Notes: a model not told the origin generated them from the sequence alone. Positions 1-9,026 are shown, counted from the first letter of the stretch. The stretch is 64,000 nt of DNA from Minisyncoccota bacterium (GCA_021734905.1 JAIPIB010000001.1:124001-188000); one strand, 5' to 3'. Numbers and translations are program-made.

Positions 1-359
1 ACGACGTCCGCAGTGTTGTTTAGTATTGGTGCAATGAGAAGTTTAAAGTCCTCTGGGTCATATTCTAAATCAGCATCCTGGATAATAATAATTGTACCAG
101 TGCAGTGGGCAATTGCGGTACGAATTGCAGAACCCTTGCCCTGGTTTTTTTGCGATAATAATGTAATTGGTAGTGTTGGATTGTGAGCGATGAATGTCTC
201 GACTTGCTCGATGGTTTGGTCAATTGAACCATCATTAACAATGATGATCTCCTTAGATACACCCATTGCCTCAAGATCCACAGCGTGGATTTTTTCAAGG
301 ATCTTTTGGATCGTTGACTCTTCATTGTAAGCAGGGATTATAATTGATAGTCGATGCAT
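1..359 (-). CDS. Family 2 glycosyltransferase, DPM1-like (partial, runs off window)
   Basis: Reading the minus strand from an ATG at 359 gives an open frame of 119 codons to the window edge, beginning MHRLSIIIPAYNEESTIQKI. This is the classic GT-A family 2 start (IIPAYNEE), followed by EIIIVNDGSIDQT (nucleotide-sugar binding), QKNQGKGSAIRTA, and IIIQDADLEYDP, which carries the DxD-type metal site. The order matches dolichol-phosphate-mannose synthase-like enzymes, which move a sugar from a nucleotide donor to a polyprenyl phosphate at the membrane. The C-terminal half lies outside the window, so membrane segments cannot be judged. A TATACT box (minus strand, 392-397) lies about 35 nt upstream. 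The gene is divergent from the PAPS synthase gene, and other envelope-glycan genes follow. The family call is firm; the substrate is unknown. Confidence 0.85.
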   Translation of the reverse strand, partial: MHRLSIIIPAYNEESTIQKILEKIHAVDLEAMGVSKEIIIVNDGSIDQTIEQVETFIAHNPTLPITLLSQKNQGKGSAIRTAIAHCTGTIIIIQDADLEYDPEDFKLLIAPILNNTADV

Positions 360-510
360 GAGTATTTCGTGAAAATAAAGTGAGTGTGGCTAGTATATCA
401 CGCCTCTGTTTTTGAACGAGTATTCGCATACCACCTCTTTTGTGAGAGATGCTACTTTTCAACATTCTCAGATGTTATAGTGTTTGTCACTTAGAATAAA
501 TAAATTATAT

Positions 511-2160
511 ATGAATACAGAGCATGCTGATATCCTACATCTTCCGCGACTTAATCTGCGTGGAAGGCAACTCCACGATCTTGAGGTGATGCTCGTGGGT
601 GGATTTCTTCCTGTAACGGGATTTATGGATGAGGAGGATTATACTTCTGTAGTAGAGACAATGCGACTCAAAAACGGTTCACTTTTTCCTATTCCGATTG
701 TGCTCGATATTCCTGCAAAGAGTCCGTATGTCGTTGGCGACAAAATTTTGCTCTGTGATTCTTTTGGTAACCCCCTCTCAGTTATGGATGTCACCTCACG
801 GTTTACACCAGATAAAAAAAGGGAAGCGCAGGCTGTGTATGGAACTGAAGATACTATGCATCCAGGGGTACAGTATCTTTTCAGTGAAATGCATGACACC
901 TACATTGGAGGAACACTATCGAAGCTTGCGCTTCCAATTCGAAACGACTTCAAACAATTTAGAAAAACACCGGAAGAACTTAAGGTTATATTTAAGGAGA
1001 AAGGATGGGACAGGGTTGTTGGTTTCCAGACGCGCAACCCAATGCATCGTGCACATTTTGAGCTTGTTAAACGCGCATATGAAAAAGTCGGTGCCCCCGT
1101 GCTCGTACACCCTGTTGTTGGGATGACAAAGCCTGGCGATATTGATTACGTGACGAGAGTTCGTACGTATAACATTGTCTGTAATAGTTATGGAAAGGAT
1201 TTTACGTATCTTTCCCTCTTGCCACTTGCTATGCGTATGGCAGGCCCACGAGAGGCCGTATGGCATGCGATTATTCGAAAGAATTACGGGTGTACGCATT
1301 TTATCTCTGGGCGCGATCATGCAGGTCCTGGCAAAGGGAGTGATGGAAAAGATTTTTATGGACCATATGACGCGCGCGATCTTGCACTTAAATATGCTGA
1401 TGAGATAGGCATTACTATCATTGCATCTGATGAGCTTGCATATTCTAAGACGCGACAATCGTATGTCGCCGCTGACGAAGTGACTCATGAAGATGAAATT
1501 GAGAATATTTCAGGTACTGAATTTAGAAGGAAGCTGCGTGAAGGTGAAGATATTCCCGAATGGTTTTCGTTTAAGGAAAGCATTGATATATTGCGTGAAA
1601 GTGTCCGAAAGGATATTCGACCCGGTGTCACTTTCTTTTTTACAGGACTCTCATGTTCTGGTAAGTCGACACTCGCCCAACTACTTCTTGCTCGTCTTCA
1701 AGAAATTCAAGATCGTGAAGTGACATTCCTTGACGGTGACGTCATTCGTGAAAATCTTTCAAAAGGCCTCGGTTTCTCAAAGGAGGATCGGGATGAAAAT
1801 GTAAAGAGAGTTGGGTTTGTTGCTAGTGAAGTGGTGAAGCACGGAGGAATAGCCATTTGTTCACTTATTGCACCATACCGTGATACGCGTCGATATGTGC
1901 GAAATATGATAGAGCACCATGGTGAGTTTATTGAAATATTCGTGAATGCGTCTGTTGATGAGTGTGCGAGGCGCGATACAAAGGGTCTCTATGAAAAGGC
2001 CCGCAAGGGACTCATTAAGGGATTTACTGGTGTTGATGACCCATATGAAGAGCCTGAAAATCCAGAGCTCATTGCCTTGACTGAAGAAAATTCTCCGGAA
2101 GTAATTGTCGAAGAAATACTGAAATATCTACATGAACGTGAGATATTCAAGCGGAAGTAG
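511..2160 (+). CDS. Bifunctional sulfate adenylyltransferase / adenylylsulfate kinase (PAPS synthase)
   Basis: The N-terminal part (about residues 1-370) is an ATP sulfurylase with the signature QTRNPMHRAH near residue 171 and ISGRDHAGPG near residue 265. The C-terminal part (from about 375) is an APS kinase with an intact P-loop GLSCSGKST near residue 380 and FLDGDVIRE after it. Together they convert sulfate and ATP to APS and then PAPS in the cytosol. An upstream TTG (484) is in frame, but ATG 511 begins the conserved N-terminus and is preferred. No sulfite-forming reductase is visible in the window. The neighbours are a glycosyltransferase and an O-antigen ligase/polymerase-like gene. I therefore infer a role as sulfate donor for surface glycans rather than cysteine synthesis. 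Domain calls are firm; the pathway role is inferred. Confidence 0.92.
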   Translation: MNTEHADILHLPRLNLRGRQLHDLEVMLVGGFLPVTGFMDEEDYTSVVETMRLKNGSLFPIPIVLDIPAKSPYVVGDKILLCDSFGNPLSVMDVTSRFTPDKKREAQAVYGTEDTMHPGVQYLFSEMHDTYIGGTLSKLALPIRNDFKQFRKTPEELKVIFKEKGWDRVVGFQTRNPMHRAHFELVKRAYEKVGAPVLVHPVVGMTKPGDIDYVTRVRTYNIVCNSYGKDFTYLSLLPLAMRMAGPREAVWHAIIRKNYGCTHFISGRDHAGPGKGSDGKDFYGPYDARDLALKYADEIGITIIASDELAYSKTRQSYVAADEVTHEDEIENISGTEFRRKLREGEDIPEWFSFKESIDILRESVRKDIRPGVTFFFTGLSCSGKSTLAQLLLARLQEIQDREVTFLDGDVIRENLSKGLGFSKEDRDENVKRVGFVASEVVKHGGIAICSLIAPYRDTRRYVRNMIEHHGEFIEIFVNASVDECARRDTKGLYEKARKGLIKGFTGVDDPYEEPENPELIALTEENSPEVIVEEILKYLHEREIFKRK

Positions 2161-2266
2161 GTTTGATTTGGTGTATAAAAAAAGCAAATCACCAAGTGCT
2201 TTATTGACGAAAGAGTTGACTTATTGCATTCAGAAGATTCTTTGTACAGGGTAGGGGTTGCCATGG

Positions 2267-2308
2267 TATAGTTTTTGTCATATGAGTTTTCTGCAGACTA
2301 CTACATAA
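2267..2308 (+). promoter_or_regulatory. Extended -10 promoter with possible leaderless 8-codon leader ORF
   Basis: GGTATAGT (2265-2272) is a good extended -10 box. Nine bases later an ATG (2282) opens an 8-residue frame, MSFLQTTT, ending at 2308. The spacing equals that of leaderless starts elsewhere in the window. The large membrane gene starts 60 nt further on at 2368, so this could be a leader peptide, or the promoter may simply give an 80-90 nt leader. No terminator hairpin follows the short frame. Confidence 0.3.
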
Positions 2309-2367
2309 GGGGTGATGTTGTGGTAGATACAGAAACAAATGTTATTAATGATTAATTTCAAAATAGG

Positions 2368-4587
2368 ATGAAAGATATTGCAAAAGGATTAGTGTACATG
2401 GGGATTTTTGCCATCCCTTTCATTCCGCTTATCATCTCTAATTCAATGTTCTTCCCATTTATTACTGGAAAGAACTTCACATTCCGTATCCTTGTCGAAA
2501 TCGTTTTTATTGCATGGATAATTCTCGCTGCGTATGAGCCAGCGTATCGACCGAAACGTTCGGCGATAGCGTTGAGTTTCCTTTTGTTTCTTGTTGTTAT
2601 GTTTGTCGCTAATATTAATGGGCAATATCCATTAAAAAGTTTTTGGAGTAACTTTGAACGAATGGAAGGATACGTAACACTCGTACATACTTTCGCCTAT
2701 ATGCTTGTTCTCGGAAGTGTGTTTACGACCCAAAAAATTTGGGATAGGTATTTTATGACCATCATTGGTTCAGCAATGATTCTTTCTCTGTACGCATTTG
2801 CACAGCTTTCTGGAAATATTGTCATCAATCAAGGTGGGGGACGACTTGATGGAACACTTGGGAATTCTGCCTATATGGCAATCTACACGCTCTTCCTTAT
2901 TTTTATAACATTTTTTATGCTGCTCCGAACTCAGAGCAAAGGCATGCGATATGGGTATAGTGCACTCATACTTCTCTTCATGTATTTATTACTGCAGACT
3001 GCCACTCGAGGAACAGTACTAGGTCTCGTAGGAGGTATGTTTATTGCTGTCTCTTATATCGCATTATTAATAAAAAGTCATCCACATGTACGTAAGTACG
3101 CAGTTGGTGGATTGGTGGCAATAGTAGCGAGTGTGACACTTTTCATTACATTTAAGGAATCTTCTTTCATTCAAGGAAATCCCTATCTCGCACGTATTGC
3201 AACTATTTCTTTAAAAGAAGGATCAAACCGTTTTGAAATTTGGAGCATGGCATTTGAGGGGGTAAAAGAACGTCCACTTCTTGGATGGGGGCAAGGAAAC
3301 TACAATTATGTCTTTAACAAGTACTATGAGCCTGAACTTCATGGGGGAGAAGCATGGTTCGACCGTGTTCATAATATTGTTATGGATTGGTTGATTGCTG
3401 GTGGATTCATTGGTGCCGTTGCCTATTTCTCAATTCTTGGTTCTGCAGTGTACTATCTTTTCTTCCGCCCACTCTTCAAGAAGGATGATGAAGCGTTTAC
3501 TGTCGTGGAACGTGGAGTTCTCTTGGGAATTCTTGCAGGGTACACAGTACACAATCTCTTTGTGTTCGATAATATTGTGAGTTATGTGTTTTATGGAACG
3601 ATACTCGCATATATTCATTCACGGACAAGTACTGGTATTCCTGCACTTGAGCGGTGGAAGATCGATGTTCGTGTTGTTGAACAGGTAGTAGTTCCTGTTA
3701 TGACAATCCTCCTTGTCATAACAGTCTACTTTGTAAATGTTCCAGCTATACAGGCATCGAAAGATATTATTAACGCATTCCGAGCAAAAGATCCGAATGA
3801 GATGCTTAAAAATTTTGATATTGCTCTTGCACGAAATTCGTTTGGAAATCAAGAGATACGCGAACAACTTACTCAACGTGCGCAATCAGTCTTTCAAGAT
3901 CCGAACGCACCAGAAGCATTAAAACAGAAGACGTTTAAACGTGTTGAAGAGGAGTTGCAAAAGCAGATAGAAGAGAAGCCCAATGATGCAAGAGTCGAGG
4001 TGTTTATCAGCTCATTCTATCGAATGACTAATAATCTTGATCAGGCGGTTACTCACCTTGAGAAAGCTCGATCACTTTCCCCACGAAAGCAGCTCATTAT
4101 CTTTGAGCAAGGTACGGTAGCATTGCAGAAACAGGAATTCGAGAAAGCTACAGAATTCTTTAAGGAGGCTTACGAACTTGGACCACAGTTTATAGAGTCG
4201 CGTGTGTATTACGCAACCGCATTGGTTTATGGTGGGCAACTTGGGCTTGTTGGCGACCTTATCCAAACAGAAGAACAGAAGAATGCCTTTGCAGTAAATG
4301 AAAATGCAGTTAGAGCAGTTTACCAGGCAAAAATGTATCCAATGCTTAAAGATATGTTTGCGCGACAAATTGTGCTAAATCCAAACAATGGACAAGTAAG
4401 AACGAATCTTGCGTATGTATTGAGCGAGACGGGAGATACTGCAGGAGCAATCGACGTCCTTACAAAGGCAGGAGAGGATATTCCAAGTTTCAAGGAACAG
4501 GCGGATCAATTTATAGCAACCATTAAAAATGAAGATCCTGCAACACCGACTGTAGAAATTAATGGGCAGAAAGTTCAGACTGAATAA
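2368..4587 (+). CDS. O-antigen ligase/polymerase-like membrane protein with C-terminal TPR repeats
   Basis: The 739-residue protein has about ten hydrophobic segments in residues 1-470, starting GLVYMGIFAIPFIPLIISNS, and a large loop around residues 285-335. That loop holds RFEIWSMAFEGVKERPLLGW and the HN pair in FDRVHNIVMDW, which matches the Wzy/WaaL (PF04932) signature region. Residues from about 490 on are soluble and helical with TPR-like units (for example LDQAVTHLEKARSLSP and EFEKATEFFKEAYELGP). Family members polymerise or ligate undecaprenyl-linked glycans on the outer face of the membrane, and the TPR tail probably lies outside the cell as a protein-binding platform. Which reaction this one performs cannot be told from sequence. 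It follows the PAPS synthase and precedes murB. Confidence 0.85.
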   Translation: MKDIAKGLVYMGIFAIPFIPLIISNSMFFPFITGKNFTFRILVEIVFIAWIILAAYEPAYRPKRSAIALSFLLFLVVMFVANINGQYPLKSFWSNFERMEGYVTLVHTFAYMLVLGSVFTTQKIWDRYFMTIIGSAMILSLYAFAQLSGNIVINQGGGRLDGTLGNSAYMAIYTLFLIFITFFMLLRTQSKGMRYGYSALILLFMYLLLQTATRGTVLGLVGGMFIAVSYIALLIKSHPHVRKYAVGGLVAIVASVTLFITFKESSFIQGNPYLARIATISLKEGSNRFEIWSMAFEGVKERPLLGWGQGNYNYVFNKYYEPELHGGEAWFDRVHNIVMDWLIAGGFIGAVAYFSILGSAVYYLFFRPLFKKDDEAFTVVERGVLLGILAGYTVHNLFVFDNIVSYVFYGTILAYIHSRTSTGIPALERWKIDVRVVEQVVVPVMTILLVITVYFVNVPAIQASKDIINAFRAKDPNEMLKNFDIALARNSFGNQEIREQLTQRAQSVFQDPNAPEALKQKTFKRVEEELQKQIEEKPNDARVEVFISSFYRMTNNLDQAVTHLEKARSLSPRKQLIIFEQGTVALQKQEFEKATEFFKEAYELGPQFIESRVYYATALVYGGQLGLVGDLIQTEEQKNAFAVNENAVRAVYQAKMYPMLKDMFARQIVLNPNNGQVRTNLAYVLSETGDTAGAIDVLTKAGEDIPSFKEQADQFIATIKNEDPATPTVEINGQKVQTE

Positions 4588-4642
4588 AGATTTTGAAGTA
4601 GCTATCCGCACCAGTGAATTTTAATGGAAAGATAGTGTGTAC

Positions 4643-5734
4643 ATGAATAATTTTAATATTCAACAAAATATTCCGCTTGCACAACATACCACGCTTGGTA
4701 TTGGGGGCATGGCGGAATATTTTGTTGAAGTGAAAACAGAGTCTGAACTCATGGAAGCTCTCACATGGGCAGGTAATCAAAATTTGGCCGTTACAGTCCT
4801 TGGTGGAGGATCGAATGTTCTTATTGCAGATGAAGGTGTGTCTGGTGTTGTCATTAAGATGAGTTGCGGCGGAATTTTTTTTAAGGAAGATGATGATGGA
4901 GTAAGTATACTTGCTAGTGTGTCTGCTGGTGAATCATGGGACCGTTTTGTAGAAGCCACAGCTGAAAGAGCTCTATGGGGACTTGAAAATCTTTCAGGTA
5001 TTCCGGGACGCGTTGGCGCCGCACCAGTTCAGAATATTAACGCATACGGCGTTTCTGTAGGTGATGTGATTGAACGAGTTCATGCAATCAATATTTCAAC
5101 AAGAGAAAAAGTAATATTTACTAAAGAAGAATGCAAGTTCGCATATAGGGATAGTTTTTTTAAAACAGAAAAAGGAAGAGAGTACATCATTACATCTGTA
5201 CAGTTTCGCTTAACTTCTCAGAACGACATACATACAACATATAAAAGTTCTTCACAAAGCATTGAGCAATATTTTTTGAAAAATAAAATTACCAGTCCGA
5301 ATTCTGAAGACGTTCGGAGAGCAGTCCTTTTTGTTCGTAAAAACATCGGCATGCTTGATGGAATCTATAAATCAGCAGGGTCATTCTTTAAAAACATCGT
5401 CCTTGGATTTGAAGAATTCAAAGAACTCCAAAAAATTATTGCGAATGAATATCAAGATAAATCAGAAATATTTGCACCATGGCATTGGATACTTGCAGAC
5501 GGGACAGTGAAAGTTTCAACAGCATTTCTTATGGAGTGTACAGAATACAATAAAGCATATGGCACTAAAAGTAAGAATGGAGTAGTAGGTATTTCTCCGT
5601 TGCACACACTCTCAATCATCAATTATGGAAATGCGCGATCGAGAGATGTAAAAATTTTCTCTGATAATATTTGTGATGTAATCCAAAAAAAATTTGGAGT
5701 TGAAATTGAAAAAGAAGTTTGCTATCTCGAATAA
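4643..5734 (+). CDS. murB: UDP-N-acetylmuramate dehydrogenase
   Basis: This is the cytosolic FAD enzyme that reduces UDP-GlcNAc-enolpyruvate to UDP-MurNAc with NADPH, the second committed step of peptidoglycan synthesis. Visible motifs are the FAD-binding LGGGSNVLIADEG near residue 53, GIPGRVGAAPVQNINAYG, the YRDSFFK active-site segment, and SAGSFFKN with the catalytic serine. With FAD_binding_4 followed by the C-terminal MurB domain, its 363 residues fit the family. An in-frame GTG at 4637 exists, but ATG 4643 is preferred because a GATAGT box ends 8 nt before it, matching the leaderless starts of the region. Its presence means the cell makes its own murein precursors. Confidence 0.95.
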   Translation: MNNFNIQQNIPLAQHTTLGIGGMAEYFVEVKTESELMEALTWAGNQNLAVTVLGGGSNVLIADEGVSGVVIKMSCGGIFFKEDDDGVSILASVSAGESWDRFVEATAERALWGLENLSGIPGRVGAAPVQNINAYGVSVGDVIERVHAINISTREKVIFTKEECKFAYRDSFFKTEKGREYIITSVQFRLTSQNDIHTTYKSSSQSIEQYFLKNKITSPNSEDVRRAVLFVRKNIGMLDGIYKSAGSFFKNIVLGFEEFKELQKIIANEYQDKSEIFAPWHWILADGTVKVSTAFLMECTEYNKAYGTKSKNGVVGISPLHTLSIINYGNARSRDVKIFSDNICDVIQKKFGVEIEKEVCYLE

Positions 5735-5849
5735 AATAATTTTATAAAAATATTTCATTCAAATTTTTTTTACAAAAATAATTATCCACACATTGTTTGA
5801 AATTTTTTCTTGTGTAATTTTTTCTATCACTGATAATGTAGTTAAGCAG
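5735..5849. other. Very AT-rich intergenic stretch with one DnaA-box-like 9-mer
   Basis: The stretch after murB is almost only A and T, with runs of T up to eight, and contains TTATCCACA at 5782-5790, an exact match to the DnaA-box consensus. No second box, no dnaA or dnaN and no R/I-box cluster is nearby, so this is recorded as a motif and not as an origin. Confidence 0.3.
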
Positions 5850-5903
5850 ATGTTCTCTTTGTACAAGCTCTTTGAGAAGAGAATAATGCGGTCGAATTGT
5901 TAA
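5850..5903 (+). CDS. Possible 17-residue leader ORF before the histone-like gene
   Basis: An ATG at 5850 lies 12 nt after a GATAAT box (5832-5837), the spacing seen for leaderless genes here, and reads MFSLYKLFEKRIMRSNC before TAA. It ends 25 nt before the start of the lysine-rich protein. An inverted repeat (TTCTCTT ... AAGAGAA) lies inside it. It may be a leader peptide or just part of the untranslated leader; there is no homology evidence. Confidence 0.25.
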   Translation: MFSLYKLFEKRIMRSNC

Positions 5904-5928
5904 TGGTAAAAATTTTCAATTTCATATC

Positions 5929-6096
5929 ATGCCAGCAAAAAAGAAAGTTGCCAAAAAAGTTGCTAAGAAAGTTGTAAAAAAGAAAGTTGCAAAAAAAGTT
6001 GCAAAAAAGACAACTAAGAAAGTAGCTAAGAAGGCTCCAGCAAAAAAGAAAGTTGCTAAGAAGACCGCAAAACGAAAGACAGCAAAACGAGCATAG
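5929..6096 (+). CDS. Histone H1-like lysine/alanine-rich DNA-binding peptide
   Basis: This 55-residue protein is made almost entirely of K, A, V, T and P: it starts MPAKKKVAKKVAKKVVKKKV, continues with AKKVAKKTTKKVAKK, and ends KTAKRKTAKRA. The repeated VAKK/TAKK pattern is that of the C-terminal tail of eukaryotic H1 and of bacterial Hc1/AlgP-like proteins, which bind and compact DNA by charge. It has no globular domain. A strong terminator follows at once, so it is probably expressed alone. The codons AAA/AAG and GTT/GCA are repeated so regularly that slippage could change its length. Nucleoid binding is inferred from composition; a role in RNA binding cannot be excluded. Confidence 0.75.
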   Translation: MPAKKKVAKKVAKKVVKKKVAKKVAKKTTKKVAKKAPAKKKVAKKTAKRKTAKRA

Positions 6097-6125
6097 TCTC
6101 AGGAGTAGCGTGTCTTCCAACACAC

Positions 6126-6165
6126 AAAAACACTTTTCCATCGGAAAAGTGTTTTTGTTTTTTTT
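6126..6165 (+). terminator. Rho-independent terminator after histone-like gene
   Basis: The 14-bp stem AAAAACACTTTTCC / GGAAAAGTGTTTTT has a 3-nt loop and a T-rich tail (GTTTTTTTT). The flanking A and T tracts also allow termination from the other strand. Confidence 0.9.
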
Positions 6166-6329
6166 GGCAAGGTATTTAAATTAAATTTCGCATACGAAAC
6201 CTTTTAGATTAAGGTTTTTATAAGGATTTTCATTTGATCTGCCCATTTCTTATTAGGTAGGGATTCATGGTATGCTAGGTTACATTATTGTCGTAATGAT
6301 TTTGAAAGAGTGTAGCGTAATGCGTATAT

Positions 6330-8873
6330 ATGTCATTTTTAGATAGATTTTTCAGTCCTCCATACGAAAGGGAACTCAAGGAAGCGAAAGCACTTGTTCC
6401 TCAAATTAATGCTCTTGAAAGCGAAGTGTCAGTAATGAGTGACGAACAACTCCTTGGTCGTTCGGATGAATTACGTGAGAAAGTTCGAGAAGGAGAATCA
6501 CTCGATAGCATTCTCCCGATTGCTTTTGCACTTGTGCGGGAGGTAAGTAAACGAACACTTGGTCAGAGACATTACGATGAACAACTTATTGGAGGAATTA
6601 TCTTGCATCGTGGAAAGATTACTGAGATGCGAACAGGTGAAGGAAAAACACTTGTCGGGACACTTCCTGCATATTTGAATGCACTTACAGGAAAAGGTGT
6701 TCATGTGGTGACGGTCAATGATTATCTTGCACGACGTGACTCGGTGTGGATGGGGCAGATATATGCAGCCCTGGGACTTACTGTGGGTGTTACCAATCAG
6801 AATGGGTCATATCTCTATGATCCGGGACACGTTGATCAAGATGCGGTGCGTGACACGCTCGGATCATTTAAAGTTGTGTATGAGTTCCTTCGTCCATGTA
6901 CGCGTAAAGAAGCATACGAGGCAGATATTACATACGGAACGAATAATGAATTTGGTTTTGATTACCTGCGAGATAATATTGAGTTCGAAGTTTCAAATCT
7001 AAGACAGCGAGGGCATGCGTATGCAATCATTGATGAGGTAGACTCAATTTTGATTGACGAGGCGCGTACACCGCTTATTATTTCTGCGCCTTCTCAAGAT
7101 TCTGAAAATTTATATGCTATGTTTGCACAGATTGCTGAGAGGCTTACGCTCGACAAAGATTATACTGTCGATGAAAAACTTAAAAGTGCAACACTTACTG
7201 ACGCTGGTGTTGAGGCTGCAGAGAAGATGCTTGGTGTCGATAATATTTACACCGATAAAGGTATTAAGTATGTACATCATCTTGAGACAGCTGTTCGAGC
7301 AAAAGCATTATATACACGAGATAAAGAATACGTTGTAAAAGACAATGAAGTCGTTATTGTGGATGAGTTTACAGGAAGGCTCCAGCCAGGACGTCGGTGG
7401 TCAGACGGACTGCATCAGGCAATAGAGGCGAGAGAAGGTGTATCAATCCAAAAAGAATCCCACACATACGCCTCGATTACTTTCCAGAATTATTTTAGGA
7501 TGTACGATAAGATTTCTGGAATGACCGGTACAGCACTCACGTCACAAGAGGAATTTTATTCAGTGTATAAGCTTGATGTTATACCTGTTCCGACACACAG
7601 AGATATAAAACGTATCGATCACAATGACCTCATTTTTCAAAATGAGCGAGGAAAAATAACTGCTATAATTAAAAAAGTAAAGGAGGTTACTGAGAAGGGG
7701 CAGCCGTTACTTATCGGAACAGCAGCGATCGATAAAAATGAGATGTTGAGCGTTGAGCTTACAAAAGCTGGTGTTTTGCATGAAATGCTTAACGCAAAGA
7801 ACCATGAACGAGAAGGGGAAATTATTGCTGAGGCAGGAAAGAAAGGTCGTGTAACACTTGCGACAAACATGGCTGGTCGTGGCGTAGATATCAAGCTCGG
7901 TGGTATCAATGCGACAGAAGCAGAAGCAGAGGAAGTCAAAGCGCTTGGTGGACTTTTTGTCTTAGGAACTGAACGGCATGAAGCGCGACGAATTGATAAC
8001 CAGCTTCGAGGACGATCAGGACGACAAGGCGACCCTGGAGAAACACAGTTCTATGTATCGATGGACGATTCACTGATGCGTGTATTTGCAAATGATACGG
8101 TGAAAAATATGATGGGTAGGTTTGGTATCCCTGAGGATCAGCCAATTGAGAATAGTATGATCACGAGATCACTTGAATCTGCTCAGAAGAAGATCGAAGG
8201 ATTCCACTTTGACTCCAGAAAGCATGTTCTTGCGTATGATGATGTCTTGAATCAACAAAGGCATATTATCTATAAAAAGCGGACAAAACTCCTCCATGGG
8301 TCAATTGACGACGTTAGAGAGCTCATAGGTGAGCTTGTGATGTTTATTCCAGAGATTGATACCGTTATTCAAGCTCGAGAGAAAGAATTTGGCCAGGAGA
8401 AATGGTATGAAATTATCCGAAGGCTCATGCTTCAGGTGAACGACATTCTTTGGGTAGAACATCTCGAGGTCATGCAGCACACACGTTCGAGTGTAAGCTT
8501 GCGTGCGTACGGGCAACAGGACCCACTCATTGAATATCGTAAAGAGGGAATGAGATTGTTTCGTGAGATGCAGGAAGTTTCTTTGCATAGAGTTGCTGAA
8601 CTGATACCGACGGTTCGTATTGAAGCAGTCGAAAAAGAAGAGGAGGAGCTTAAGAAGGCGCAAGCGCATCTTGCGTTGGGAGGTGGAGCTCTTGAGACTG
8701 AGGTAAAGAACGGTCAGCGATCTTCGGGGATGCCTATTCATAAGGAAATGAAAGTTGGTAGAAATGAATTCGTCACCATAACAAATGGTACCGAGACAGA
8801 AACAGTTAAATTTAAAAAAGCTGAAGAAAGACTCCGATCGGGTGATTGGAAAGTTGTAGAGAAGGTTGTATAG
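6330..8873 (+). CDS. secA: Preprotein translocase ATPase SecA (reduced form)
   Basis: This ATPase motor drives unfolded proteins through SecYEG. It has Walker A MRTGEGKTL near residue 103, the DEVD box in IIDEVDSILIDEARTPL, the preprotein cross-linking domain between, the NBD2 motif with RGRSGRQGDPGETQFYVS, and the scaffold helix start GFHFDSRKHVLAYDDVLNQQ. From YDDVLN to ILWVEHLEVM only about 64 residues remain, against roughly 130 in E. coli, so the helical wing part is much reduced. The C-terminus ends in KVVEKVV without the CxC..CH zinc site that binds SecB. It probably works without SecB. ATG 6330 gives the usual MxFLDRFF start. Confidence 0.97.
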   Translation: MSFLDRFFSPPYERELKEAKALVPQINALESEVSVMSDEQLLGRSDELREKVREGESLDSILPIAFALVREVSKRTLGQRHYDEQLIGGIILHRGKITEMRTGEGKTLVGTLPAYLNALTGKGVHVVTVNDYLARRDSVWMGQIYAALGLTVGVTNQNGSYLYDPGHVDQDAVRDTLGSFKVVYEFLRPCTRKEAYEADITYGTNNEFGFDYLRDNIEFEVSNLRQRGHAYAIIDEVDSILIDEARTPLIISAPSQDSENLYAMFAQIAERLTLDKDYTVDEKLKSATLTDAGVEAAEKMLGVDNIYTDKGIKYVHHLETAVRAKALYTRDKEYVVKDNEVVIVDEFTGRLQPGRRWSDGLHQAIEAREGVSIQKESHTYASITFQNYFRMYDKISGMTGTALTSQEEFYSVYKLDVIPVPTHRDIKRIDHNDLIFQNERGKITAIIKKVKEVTEKGQPLLIGTAAIDKNEMLSVELTKAGVLHEMLNAKNHEREGEIIAEAGKKGRVTLATNMAGRGVDIKLGGINATEAEAEEVKALGGLFVLGTERHEARRIDNQLRGRSGRQGDPGETQFYVSMDDSLMRVFANDTVKNMMGRFGIPEDQPIENSMITRSLESAQKKIEGFHFDSRKHVLAYDDVLNQQRHIIYKKRTKLLHGSIDDVRELIGELVMFIPEIDTVIQAREKEFGQEKWYEIIRRLMLQVNDILWVEHLEVMQHTRSSVSLRAYGQQDPLIEYRKEGMRLFREMQEVSLHRVAELIPTVRIEAVEKEEEELKKAQAHLALGGGALETEVKNGQRSSGMPIHKEMKVGRNEFVTITNGTETETVKFKKAEERLRSGDWKVVEKVV

Positions 8874-8892
8874 AGAGGAAACAAAGTAATTT

Positions 8893-8931
8893 AATTCAGG
8901 CCACATTTCCGAAGGAAATGTGGCCTGAATT
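8893..8931 (+). terminator. Hairpin after secA
   Basis: A perfect 18-bp stem with a GAA loop (core GGCCACATTTCC / GGAAATGTGGCC) lies 19 nt after the secA stop. The tail is only ATTATT, so it may act as a terminator or as an mRNA 3'-end stabiliser. Confidence 0.75.
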
Positions 8932-8960
8932 ATTAACCAAACCAGAGAAATTAAAAGCTA

Positions 8961-8988
8961 TAGACATATTTCCGTTATGTGGTATAAT
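8961..8988 (+). promoter_or_regulatory. Sigma70-type promoter for the 9027 gene
   Basis: TAGACA (8961-8966), a 16-nt spacer and GGTATAAT (8981-8988) form a promoter that gives a leader of about 35 nt containing the Shine-Dalgarno sequence. Confidence 0.65.
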
Positions 8989-9026
8989 ATAAAGAGATAA
9001 GAGATATAACATTGAGGAGGTGTGAT

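Noticed and set aside
5782..5790. Replication origin suggested by TTATCCACA in AT-rich DNA
   Set aside because: Only a single DnaA-type box is present; there is no cluster of boxes, no dnaA/dnaN neighbour and no second motif type. gyrB alone, 35 kb away, is not enough.
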